64,000 nucleotides of DNA from Pyrocephalus nanus. Its lineage: Eukaryota; Chordata; Aves; Passeriformes; Tyrannidae. The stretch covers positions 15,256,001 through 15,320,000 of the forward strand of contig CM076268.1 of the NCBI GenBank assembly GCA_038380795.1, in the 5' to 3' direction. The notes beneath the pieces are model-generated. The model did not search any database. It had not been told where the DNA came from and saw nothing but the letters and a program-made list of their open reading frames with translations. The translations under genes and the position numbers were made by a program. Positions 27,701-39,400 of the stretch are shown piece by piece (within the stretch, counting starts at the first letter, position 1; the number at the start of each line of letters is the position of its first letter).

Positions 27701-29819
27701 GATATTCACCTGCATATTCACCAACCTCAGACTCAGAAGTTAATCTCCACAGACACTCACATATCCATCAAAACATGTTTCAAAAAATGCCTACCAATAC
27801 TCTATAAAGACCTCCTAAGAACTTATACTTCCTTAAGCAACGTTGTGGAAAGAACAGAAAATACGGCTGCAGAAAAACTGACAGCTTCATCTGCATGTGG
27901 GGTTTTTTCTAATGCTGAACTGTGTAGTGTTGCATGTCCTCCAACAGTTCCCGTGGGCCATGACTAATTGCAGATGTTAATAAGAATGAATATTCTAGCG
28001 TATTACTACATGAATGTATTAAACAAGTTGCAATGCCTTTTCTGACAGTTGCCTCAACTGTGGGACCAATGAGGAAATCAAAACAACACAATTACTGATG
28101 TGAGCACAGGCTTAGAATAGCAATTTTTCTGGAAAAAAAATCTTCCAAACTATATCAGTTCCATTGATTGTCATTTCCTGTCCGTCAAGGCCTTTGTGAT
28201 AAGGCTAAGTCTACTACAAGTTTTTGTTTACAGAGCAATGCTGTGTTTCATTTGTTTTTAATTTTGTACAATTTCCACTTTGTATAAATAGTTCTTCAGT
28301 AGAGCAAGTTAACCACAGCTACAGGGAGATAGATCTCAAATCACTTGTCAGTTAGTCACTTACTCTGACAAAATCTACCCAAGCCTAGATTCAAGGTCCC
28401 AATAATGCAGGGTATGTGTCTGAATCTGAGTCTGCTAACCTCACAGGGAAATGCCCTATCACTCATTTACTGGCAAGGGAATTTCTCTTAGTCAACAAAA
28501 AATACTGATTCTTTCAAAATTAGCATGTGAATTTCTGTGCAGCTTCCATAGGTTTAACTTAAAACCTTTTTTTTCAGAAATATTTGTGAATGCTCAAGTG
28601 GTGATTGCAATGGAGAGCTGCCTAAGATGTATTTGAGGATGAGTGTAGATATTAGGCCTGATTTAGGCACCAGAAAAATTTTTCTCCTTTCTTCTTCTTT
28701 ACAAGGCAGTTACGAGTCCAATACGCAAAGTCCAGAATTCAGGATTCTTCTTCCGTAGATTGTGTTGCCTGACGAAAACATTTTGCCAAATATGCTGGTG
28801 AAATACAGTTTAAGAAACATTTTATAATAATGCTGTTATTGAAGTCATGCTGGGCTTCTTCTTTTCAGAAGCACCAAGCACTCAGTTTCCCATGCTTTAG
28901 TATTAGTTCACAACTAAAAGCCTGAGTTACCAAATTATAAGTATATATATAGTTCATATCCATTCAAAAATGTTAATAAGACAGCATATATATGAAAGAC
29001 TCCAGTCTGCCTGGGTTTGGTTTTTATTCAGTAGCATGCCATAACTGTGGAATGTATCCAAATAATGTTTAATTGAGAGAAATCTTACAACTGCAGGATG
29101 ACTTTTATGGGGCAGTTAATCAAAGTATCTTTGTTTGCTTCACAGTGTTTGTTAATATATATTTTAATAGAGTATTAATCTTTTCCAGAGAGTACTACAT
29201 GAAAGAACAAAATATAAAGCTCTTGCTTTGCTTGATATACTGTGCAGAGATTAAGTAATATACTTCATTTTGACAAATAATTATAGGAATACAGGAAAGC
29301 AGAATAATGAAATTGGCACCATTAATTTCCAAGTATCTGTAGTTCTAAAATTTAATTACAGGAGAAAAGAATATATTCTCACCATCCACCATTGTTTACA
29401 ATGGAGATGGAAGATTCTGATGTGGCTTAAAGTTAAATCAGGAGACACCTGCTCAGGGGTTACCTGTCCATTACTGAATGCCAATTCCTATTCCCAGGCC
29501 TGTTTACTCAAAACAACCTGAGCTTTCCAATAAGGTGTACTTGAAATAAAAACTGGCTTATGCAGGTGGTGGTTTTGAAGGAATCCCTTGATCTTGAACC
29601 TTTGATTTCAAGGGGGAATCTTAACGAAGTTACTAAAGGCACCCTAAGTCCTGTTGACTGCAAAGATGAGCCACAACTGATGAACAGAAAGCTGATGATA
29701 CCGCCTTGGTTTTGTTTGCGGTTGTTATGGTTCGAACTGCGTCAGTAGTTATGCCATGATCATGCAAATATTTGTTCACCTAATTCTAAACACCGCTTTA
29801 TTCAGTAAATCCAGCGGTT
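18751..29819. other. Intergenic AT-rich DNA upstream of KNDC1, no gene seen
   Basis: The stretch contains a polypyrimidine microsatellite at 26511-26582 and otherwise unique-looking AT-rich sequence up to the CpG island. In other vertebrates the gene upstream of KNDC1 is ADGRA1. No exon of it could be recognised here, though its 3' UTR could not be excluded. Confidence 0.6.
26511..26582. repeat. Polypyrimidine tract with (CCTT)n core
   Basis: A C/T-only-like stretch whose core at about 26555-26573 is CCTT tandem units; it ends in poly-T. Confidence 0.9.
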
Positions 29820-30040
29820 TGCAGAGCCGGCGGCGGTAACGCGGGCCCGGGGGGCTCGGGCAGACGGGGAGGCGATCGCTCAGCGCCGGCACTGCGGCGG
29901 GCGCGCTGCTCAGGTCGCACAGCCACGCCACCGCCTTGCCGCTGTCAGCGACTCCCCGCCAGTGGGGCAGACCGGCCGGGAGCACACGCTGCGCTCTGCG
30001 GCCACCCCGCCGTGGCTGCCGGGGCCGCCCGGGGCGCGGC

Positions 30041-30055
30041 GGGCGGGCGGGCGGG
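30041..30055 (+). other. G-quadruplex motif in CpG island
   Basis: Four GGG runs are separated by single C residues, the tightest form of G-quadruplex consensus. It lies about 290 bases upstream of the KNDC1 start codon, within the promoter or 5' UTR. Confidence 0.7.
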
Positions 30056-30122
30056 CGGCGCCGCAGGAGGGCGGGCGGCGCCGCAGTGAGGCCGCGCGGG
30101 CGAGGCAGCGGCGCCCGTTGCC

Positions 30123-30152
30123 ATGGCAGCGCTGCCCCGGCCCGCGGCTTGA
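30123..30152 (+). other. Upstream ORF 1 in likely KNDC1 5' UTR (9 codons)
   Basis: An ATG in strong context (gccATGg) is followed by eight more sense codons and a TGA. It lies 223 bases before the KNDC1 start. It matters only if transcription begins upstream of it, which the sequence does not show. Confidence 0.4.
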
Positions 30153-30272
30153 GCGGCGGCGCGGGAGGGGCGGGGGCGCCCCGCGGTCGGGCCCGGCCCG
30201 CGAAGGAGTTAAAGCGGGCGGGCGGCGCCCCGGGGGTCGCGGCCGGGGGCACCCTGCGGGCGGGTGAGGGGA

Positions 30273-30320
30273 ATGGGCCGAGGGCCGTGCTCCGGGCGTG
30301 TAGGGAGGCTGCGGAGGTGA
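30273..30320 (+). other. Upstream ORF 2 in likely KNDC1 5' UTR (15 codons)
   Basis: An ATG at 30273 opens a 15-codon frame that stops at TGA 30318-30320, 25 bases before the KNDC1 ATG and in a different frame. The context is moderate (G at -3 and at +4). Termination so close to the main start leaves little room for reinitiation, so it could dampen translation. Confidence 0.45.
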
Positions 30321-30345
30321 AGCCTCTGCTCCCTCGCCCGGCGGG

Positions 30346-30450
30346 ATGGAGGCTTTTGACGCCGCAGAGGACGTGTTTTATGAGGAGGAGGAGGAGGAGG
30401 CGGCGAACTGCTACGATTTCGAGCCTCTGCCGACGCTGCTGGAGGATGAG
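30346..30450 (+). CDS. KNDC1: KNDC1 coding exon 1 (residues 1-35)
   Basis: This exon encodes an acidic leader starting M-E-A-F-D and ending [10 protein letters not shown], which matches the conserved F-E-P-L-P-T-L stretch of KNDC1. Six consecutive GAG codons give a run of six glutamates (residues 13-18). The start is chosen because an in-frame TAG lies 45 bases upstream (30301-30303), the context is good (G at -3 and G at +4), and the next part of the protein joins without a gap. The donor is GAG|gtgagt at 30451, phase 0. The exon sits inside the CpG island and is far more GC-rich than the later exons, as is usual for first exons. Confidence 0.93.
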
Positions 30451-33400
30451 GTGAGTGAGGCAGGTGCGGGGACGGAGCCGCCGCCCTTGCGCTCACCTGT
30501 GGTGAGGCGGCCGGGCCGGGCCGGGCCGGGGGAGCGGCCAGCCCGCGGCGGCAGCGCCGTGAGCTCCCCGTGTGCCCCCGCCGGCTCCTCGCCGCCCCTG
30601 CCCGCCGGTCCCAGCCAGCAAGTTGGGCTTGGCCCATCCCCGTGCACCTTCTCCATACAACAGCAAAGTCACGGTCCTCGAATGCGGGATGTCTCGTCAC
30701 TGCTGTCATAGCCGTGGGCTAATGCTGCAGTCGGCGAGTACGTGTCCTTGTCGCACTCGGTGAAGGGAAATTTACACGGGCACAGCTGTTTTCAGAAGCT
30801 ACCAACCAGTTTTGTGTACAGCCGCATATTGCTGCCCTGTGCAAAAAGGCCTTTGACACTGAGAAATTAAAAAAAAAAAAGCCCAAACCCACCAAACTGT
30901 TAAATCTGTTCAGTTGTTATGCCTGATAACCTGTAGCTAAACCCTGTTCTTGTCATCACGTTTGTCTGAATTTATTACTGGGTTTGCACTTGCTTTTTAT
31001 TGCTCCTTCTCATCTTTGTATCTTTCCACATGATGTGTGTTTCTTACTCCCTAGGGGCAAAATGCTTGGAGTTTCCTTTTTTTTTTTTTTTTTTAAAGTA
31101 AAAGTTTGGTGAGCCATATGTGAACTGTTCATTTCCCACACCAGATCTTGCAAACTTTCTTATTTGCTACGTCAAGAATCTAAGCTGAATTAGGATTTAA
31201 AAGTGAGTTTGAAAATGCGAAGTCCTTTTCAGCTTCCCTAAGTCACCGAATGGCTCAGCAGTTTGGCTCTTCTGCCATCTGTAGTATTCAGTGCAGTAGG
31301 CCCTCTCAGACTCACCCATGCAAGACATAGAAGGAAGGTGGTAATGGCCTCATTTTTACACATTAGCTTAAGTCTTTAGAGTATTTCCTCAGAATGGGAG
31401 AGAAAGCTGAGGGTCAGCTCTTAGGTATGAGAAAGACCTGGGCCCGTTTTTCATACCTGGTCAATATATACTTTCATTGTGGGTTTCGACCAGTCCCATC
31501 TGTTTAGTTACTCCAGAAACATAAATAGTTTCATTACTTTTGTTGGGAGAATGAGTGTGACCTATCACCTGGTGATTAGAGAAGTTAATAAAAAAGGGCT
31601 GCTTTGAAAAGTACTCAGAGAGCTTACTCAGGCAACCCAGTGTTTTTCTTCAAATGTGATGAATTTAATTAATAGTTGTTTTCCATATTTTCTGTGTTTC
31701 TGGAATAGACGGATTTGAAGTTTGTGTGAATTATCACGGCAAAAAGACTTAAGTTGCCAGAAAGCTGTGAATGCTGTTGTACTGAACTCCCAGCTGCTTA
31801 GTCATTTAGTGCATTTCTCATCATTGTACCTAATATAAGGAATGAGGTTGGTGTCTGATGCATGTGGTTTTTTGCCAATATGTGAAGCAGAATCTGCCTG
31901 AGCTGAACAGTAGGAATTGCTGAGGATGAGGATATGTTTCAAATTCCTTTCTCTATTAGAACTTTTCTTTGTTTCACACTCCTTAGTATTTAATTTAAAT
32001 TTTTTTGAGAAGTTGTCTGTGGCCAATTAATTTACCCTCTCTACTTGCTCTGTCTTAATATCTCTGCTTAGTTATATGCTACTAAACTGTTTTATACTTG
32101 CTGAAGAAACTATAAGGGGAAAATGAGAACTAAAGTAAATAATTAAGCATGTTTGTCTGGCCTGTTCATTTTTCATAGTTTTTAAACAGTAGTAAAACTA
32201 GACACTTTTATCCAACTGTCTTTTGGTGAAAGAGGCAAAAGAGAAGAGGCATCAACATCTCTGATATGTACCACATTCGAGTGAACCAAGTTTCAGTGGC
32301 CCAAAGTATTGAAGTAGTAGCTTGCCAGAAGATTCAAATTGCCAGAACCTCCTGCGTTAGTCTTAAAAGGATGTTTTTCTCCCACGGCAAAAACTCTGTT
32401 TTTTTGTCGCTTTGGGGATGCAAACTAGTCAACTGCATGTCTCCGTGTTTTCAGTGCTTTGTTCTCTGCAAAGGCCTTGCTTTGCTGCAATAGCAGCTTG
32501 AATAACTAAGGTCAAGATAGTGTGATCGTTTGGGAAATACAAGGTTTCTGTGAAGTAAATAACTTCATGTCCTGAAGCACTGAAAATAGAAAGGCTTGTT
32601 AATGGTAGTCTCTTGCTTTATCTTTATTTATTGTTTTATTTTCACCTAGGCATTGAAGATGGGAGCCACTGAACGTTCATGGGCCTTTTATTCTTTTTCC
32701 TTTTTTTTTCTTTCTCTGTATTGCATAACTTTCTCATTTCTTGAAATGAAGATAAGCTTATTCTGACATGAGATCATCACCTCTCATTTACTTCCCAAAT
32801 AACCACAAGACAAATATGTTTTTGGAGGCTTATACTGTAGGTATCACTGCTGGTAATTATCTGCAGTGAAGTTCAGCCTCGAAGCTTGACTCGAAAGAAA
32901 TTCTATTAAGTCCTTATTGTAACTGGAATTTGATATTGAATCTGTCTTAAAAGATTGCAGTTCTTATTTTTTTCACATAAACTCTAAATTGAGCCTCTTT
33001 GGTCCATGTGCACAGGTGAAACTCTCATAGTTAACTATGCCTCTTGATTAGTGAAACATCCCTTTATTTTGATGTTGTGGCAAATGCCATTATGTCACCT
33101 AGCTAGATGATTCTAGGAGAGGTAAACATAATTACTGGCTCATTGCTTTGATGAACTTTTGTTTGTTTTTGTTGACTTTTTTTTGTTGACCGTGGAAGAA
33201 GCAGTTAATCTTTTCTTTCCGAGCCCCTCCTCACCCTGCCTGTCAGCTTGGTCAGTTTCAAAGCCCAATGGTTTGTAGTGCAGCTCCTTGTCCTACTGTT
33301 GTGTTTGCAGATAGAGAAACCTCTGTGCTGCTCTTCATGCTTAGAAGAGGTTTCTTATGGGGATGTGCAAAACTTCCTTATTCACCCTCAAACTCTGATG

Positions 33401-36400
33401 ACAATATTACACATATTGTGCTGAGCACAGCACAGAGAAAATGAGATCTTGTGTCTGAGATCTTTTGCTGTTCAATATTATGTAGGACTGAATTTAATGA
33501 GACCAGGATCCATGGTTTGTTCTAGAAACCACTGTAGTAATGCTGCCATTAGTAAATCAGTGCATCTCCAGACTGATGAAAAATAGGAGTATTGAAAAGA
33601 GAAGTTAAGTTTCCCAAATAACAGTGAATGTGCTTTATTTCCTACCGCATATTTATTTATTAAGCATTATACTTTAGAATTATACTTTAGACTAAAAAGC
33701 ACGATACATATTTGGACTAAGGTTTGGTCGTTGTTGAAGGATATTACGAGAGCAGTGCTTAGTTCTCTAAAAGACATGCTAAAAACTGTTAACCCTTCTG
33801 TATATGGTAATCCAAATATCATTAATGTTCTCCAGTACTGAAGTACTTAAAGAAAGTTATAACTGTATTTTCCAAAAGATTAAAAGTTTAAAGCACAACA
33901 GTTTTATGAGCTGTGAGATACCTCACATTCTCTTTTGCTGATGACGTAATTTCTTTTGTCTATATTCTAAGTAATGTACAGCTACATCTTCCATTCAATG
34001 TACATTTAATGTCATTGAGAAGTATAGTCTTTAGTTTAAATTACTTACATATAAATGAGAAAAAACTATGTAAGTAATAGTGGTTATAGCTCTGATACAG
34101 AGTAACTTCTGTAGATTACCTTTTTCTTTGGTACCTTATTTTTTCCTTAGAGGTGGAATTGATGTTTTGTTTGTTTGAGTCTTTTTTTATCATTCCTTTA
34201 AGTTGATGAAAACTTTACTTCTGTAGCTGTGAGTAATGTAGTAGCTTTGTATTCTAAAAAATGTCCATAGAAAGGCTAGCTGCTTTGAGACAAGCATTGT
34301 TTCTGAACATCTTGACCAGTAAAGCCACATTAGAGACACATTTTTTTGGAACTAAACTCTTCATAGCCTTACTGTGATAACAGAGTCAATGCAAGTTGAC
34401 TTACAGTTTAGGACATAACTTAGAAATTAAGTCCATGACCTGCTTTTGATCACTAAGAGCTCTGAGTGTAATAGGGAGGCCTAGGACAACCAAAGCGATT
34501 TTAAGTCAAATTGTTTTCCTATGGCATGTTTGGCTTTTGAATGTTTATTAAATGGTCTACACCACTTAACTTCATAACTGCATCATTCTTAAGATAGTCT
34601 AATTTAGAGGGCACTTTTTCCCAGATTACAGATTTTAGGGAGAAGTGCTGTGATGAGAGTTTTAAAGTAGTTTATGTAAAGGCACCTGGGAGAGCTGGAG
34701 AGAGGCATAGATGAAACAAAATGTTTTAACTTAGTCTCTCTGTATCTTGTGATACAATGTTTATGTAATTTACGGATCTCCCGTAGTAAATAACTTTGTT
34801 AGCATGCTGTGATATCTTTGTTCAAGTTAACTATGCTTCTTAAAACACTCTGTGTTATGAGCAAAGATGCATTTGGTGTTTGTTGGGGTGTTAACCAGTG
34901 TCCTAGAAAGTCTGAGAACTTGCTGGAAACATTACTTGTAGCCAATTGTGTCAAACGTAATCTATGATATACAAAGTAGTGTCATGAAATCCAGGGTAAT
35001 TTATTAATTCATATCTTGGCAGGAGAATGTGTCCCTTGCTGATATTTTGTCACTGCGGGATAGCTGTCTTACTGAGCAAGATATTTGGGCAATTTGCCTG
35101 GAGTGTTGCCATTCTCTGAAGAGCATTGCCCATTCTGCAATCTTCCAGACACTCTGCATCACTCCTGACACTTTGGCTTTTAACACCAATGGCAATGTAT
35201 GCTTCATGGAACAGCTCAGTGGTAAGTATTTGTGTTTCCAGGCTATTTGTTTTAGAATTGTGGAAACTTATGGTGAGAAACTGCAGTAAAATAAAACATT
35301 CTTATTTTGAAGACAATTAAAATAAAGATAAAAACTTATTTGGGAGTGGGTGTGTATAGGTTCATATGAAGCTACACGTCAGTTTTGTATTTGAACAAAG
35401 GCTGCTATGAGTTTGCTTAAAAAATTCCTCTTAGTTATTTTAAGACTTATCCTAGCAATATCTTATGTCCATTTCAAATGCTGTAGATTATATATTTGTG
35501 TATCTGTGTGCTCAAGTCTTTACCTGTGTAAAACCTATCCTTACTCTCTTCCAGATCTTCTAATTGCATAGACATGCTCTATTTTTAGAGAAATTTGATA
35601 TTCAGTGTATCTTGGTGATTGTGAGCCTAAAGAATGGGTCAATTCTAGTATACGTTTGCTGTTGAAAAGGAAAGCCCTCTCTTCAATAAGGGCCTTTTTT
35701 TAATTTATTTTTTAGAGCTTTCTCTTGAATAAAGAATTATTTTTTTTTTTTAGTCATGATTTTTAGACTTGCCAAGTGTGGGGACTGACTGAGAAATTAA
35801 TTTTAATGTTAGAAAGGAGTATGGAGTAGCATGTAAGATCCTCAGGTCTTGCAGCAGGTGAACAGGGGATGCTTAACATAAAAAAACTTTGAGTTTAGAA
35901 GAGATGAAAAAGCATGTTATTGTTGCTGTTCCCTTCTCACATGACCTGTCTCTAGATGATGGATCTTGAGCCTATTAATGATCTTACAGAACAACAGAAA
36001 AAACCCAAACAACTCTTATTTGATGGTACTTCTGAAATTATGTCAACTTATAACTAGGAGAACCATTCTAGTCTATATACACACTATTCAAGTTTTTATT
36101 GTGTTTTCTTTAACATAATTTTTTTAAATCCATGTCAGAATAAGTGCTTCTTATTTTAGTCAAAATGTACATCACAGTATTTAAAAAATAGTAGATAAAA
36201 AATGGGGTAAGGCAACAAATGAAGATTTGTTGCCTTCTTTAGAATTAAAGATGGTATTTCAAATAAACATGTAACTTAATAAAATGTAATTATTAAAGAT
36301 GAAAACATATCTTCATAATTGCTGTGATGTTTCTTTTTTGTTAAATTTTTCAAGTATATGTGACTCAACTTTTAGTTTCATATTAATAGGGTAATGTGGA

Positions 36401-39400
36401 ATCAATTTCCTTCATTTGAAGGAGCTTGTCATACTTTGAAATTAAAAAAAGAAAAAGAAGCTGGCTTTGTACAAGCCAAGGGTATATGAAAGATTTGTTG
36501 AAGAGAATAAATCTAGTGGATGAAAAATGCCCCTCAACTAAAATCTTTGCTTGCAGCTGGGGAAAAAAAAATCGATTTCTTTTTGAATGTGTTAGTCTAG
36601 TTGAATAGCTGGCAAACAATTGATCCAGGAATCTGTTGTATTCAAGTGCTTAAAATGTGGGATAAAAAATTCCTGTGCAATGCAAATGTACAAAGATTTA
36701 GTTCCCTGAAGTCATGTTAGTCTCTAAGGAAGAGACTTGTCATAAGTTCTCTTTAAAAAAAGTTGTATTTTCCCTGGCAATGCAAAAAGTTATGTTTATA
36801 TTCTGTTTCTCTCTCACATGCTCCACCGTGTCTTTGACTCCTTCTGTTTCCCTCAGATCTTGTTACTATTTGGTTAAAATATAGTTTGTTAGATAGACAC
36901 TTGAGGAGGTTGTCCTTTTTGCTTCCTTGTAGTTGTTGCCTATAGATTTATTCTTCCAGAAGAAAATTATAACCTCTGGATTTGCTTGTCAGTAAGGGAA
37001 AGGGAACAGCCTGTCGTCTCTGCTTTAGCAGCAAGTTCTGTTTCCTGCAGGTTCTGTGTTGCTAAAGTGACAAACATTCAATAGGATGTTCTGCCAAGGG
37101 GTCTCATATCTTCTTGTCTCTTGAGATCAAACAAATTTCCATTGTAAACATTATATTAGAAGAATACAGTAAGCTGTACCAGCAATAAAAATTGTGTGCT
37201 TCTACAGCCTTTAAAGTGTTCTATGGAAAGAAAGTGAGAAGGTAGCGTGGAGATGAAAGGAAGCAGAAGTCTGCAGGTGGGAAAGAGGGGGAGAAAACAT
37301 CTGTCCATTAGTTCCTTTCTCTTTTTGCCTCCTCCCCAAAATATCAGGAAAAAATGTGGGGTTAGGTAAGGAATAAAAAATTAGTTGCATACCCCTCCTT
37401 CTCAGTGGGAAAGTAGGATTGGGAACATCATAAGGAGCTGTAAATCAGTGAGTAGCATCTGGATAGTCAGCTGTGCCATGTAGCTCCAATATCTGAATAT
37501 GTAAAAAAAGAAGTCCTCTCCAATAGTCTCTTCCATATAACTGAGTTTAGTGTCTTCACAATAAGAGCTTTGCATTTCACTTCTAAAATACAGGCACAAG
37601 AGTTCTATTAAACCTAATGCTATGATGAGTATGCTATGCCTCTGAGCACACTAATTTTTTTCTCCTTGTTGAGAAGGGAAACATAGTTTTTGCTTGCAAA
37701 TGATCTCAGTCATCCACTGAGCTTCTCAAAAGGATAGCTTAGGTAAGTTGAATAACTATGTGAAGAGTAGGTTTTTAGTCGTGCACTTGTTTAATTCCAT
37801 AGTGTTCTTTACTGGGTTCATCGGTAGGTACTGGTGACATCAGTATGGTGTGATACTACATACCTGCTTGGATGCAGCAACAACATCAGTCTCTCTTTAA
37901 GGTGTTCTTTCCTTCCTTCTATCTCTTCACTCAGAGTTTGCTGCAGCAGCTCTGCTAAGCTACACGTGCATGGGGAATTTGCCGCCTCAGCTTTTTTATC
38001 ATAAGTAAAACAAGCTAATCAGAAAGGTCAGAGTTCTAAACTGGCCTGTAGATGAAGGAGCAGTTAGCTGTTCAGATTGGGTTTGCTGCTTGAACTCATA
38101 TCACCCAGGTCTGCAGTGGAAAATACTGAATGAAAGTGTTCCATTAATCAAATCAAACCTCTGAGCCACACCAGCTTAGGTGATAACTTGGTCCAGACAT
38201 TAATGTCTGAAGGCAAGAAGTGGTTAGACATGTTAAGTGCATTTCTTTGTGGGTATTTAATCTGTTTTGTTTCTTAGTAGGAAAATTATGGTATCTTCTT
38301 GCAGAAAGTTTGAAAACAACAAATCATTTTACTTCCAATAGTAGAAACATAGATAACAAGTTCTTTGTACATCAGACATGAGTGAAACAAAATACTGCTG
38401 TACACTGTTTCTTTTGTATCAGATAATTAAATTTGTATCATCAAATTGCTTTGTGTTTGGTTTTTTTTAAACAAGTAGGATTACTAATTTCTAATCTGAC
38501 ATGTTTCCTTTTGCTTCCAAAGATGATCCAGAGGGTGCCTTTGTTCCACCAGAATTTGATATCACCGGTAACACTTTTGAGGCAAGTTCATAAGTTTATC
38601 TGTAAAATAGAGGGGAAGTTAATAATTTTAGTACTTCTGGCAGTACCAAATGTTTAGCATTTTTAACATGTAATTTTAAAACTTTTAAACCACAAAAATG
38701 CTGGTTTGTGGTCAGTAGTAAATAGTGCTGTTTAGATATGTTTTGTGGAAATAAAAATTAAACTTAAAATACTACATTAATTTTCTGTATAAACAGTTGC
38801 TCACTAACTGCTAAAATGAGAATCTATTTTGACTGAATAATGTGTTGCCCTAAACCACAGCTGGTCTATATTATGTTCATTGGTATCCTTCACTGGTTAC
38901 ATTTGCTTGTTTGGGGACTAGTCATGAACTTTAATGACTAAATATAAAATTTGTTTGTCATCCTCTTCAATAAAGTAATTCAGGGAAGGGTAATCAGCAA
39001 TTTTATCTTTGATTTAATGAAGAAACAAATTACTATCTGTTGCTTTGCAATGCACAAATGCTCTACATTGTTAAATTAAATTAAATTTAAATTGTTTATA
39101 CTAATTCATTAGCCTCCCAAGTCAACCATCTCACTGCATGCTGCAGGAGCACTTGCTTGCTTAATATCCTTTTTCTTAATACACAATTTTTTCTGGCATG
39201 TATTCTTAGATAATTCAAATATTTTAATTAGCAACACACTCAAGTCAAGGTATGTAAAAAAAATCTGGTGCTTTATAGTTCAACACAAATATCTTTTGCT
39301 TTTCATAGTTACAACCTTCATAGTAATGTTTATAGTTCTCTGTATTTTCTTGGGACTGGGCAGTGGGGAGAAGGAGGATACGTGGACCTTGGAACTGTGA

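Larger units (their letters stand above)
29820..30640 (+). promoter_or_regulatory. KNDC1: CpG-island promoter and 5' UTR of KNDC1
   Basis: Base composition changes sharply near 29820, from AT-rich to very GC- and CpG-rich, and returns to normal by about 30640, past exon 1 and into intron 1. The island contains many GGGCGG-type Sp1-like boxes, with no obvious TATA box near the start codon. This is the usual architecture of a TATA-less vertebrate promoter. The exact transcription start is not visible. Long open frames on both strands here are by-products of the high GC content. Whether the promoter also fires leftward cannot be told from sequence. Confidence 0.88.
30451..35022 (+). other. KNDC1: KNDC1 intron 1
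   Basis: A GT-AG intron of 4572 bp (gtgagt...ttggcag), phase 0. The first about 190 bases belong to the CpG island and carry a G-quadruplex motif. The rest is AT-rich with a poly-T run at about 31077-31095, a 13-bp tandem duplication and a 12-bp inverted repeat. No transposable element was recognised. Confidence 0.9.

Noticed and set aside
29776..30711. Several long overlapping open frames on both strands in the CpG island (for example 29776-30252 minus, 29936-30454 plus, 30209-30709 minus)
   Set aside because: They are rich in Arg, Pro, Ala and Gly, as expected when stops are rare in GC-rich DNA, and they overlap the true KNDC1 exon 1 in other frames.
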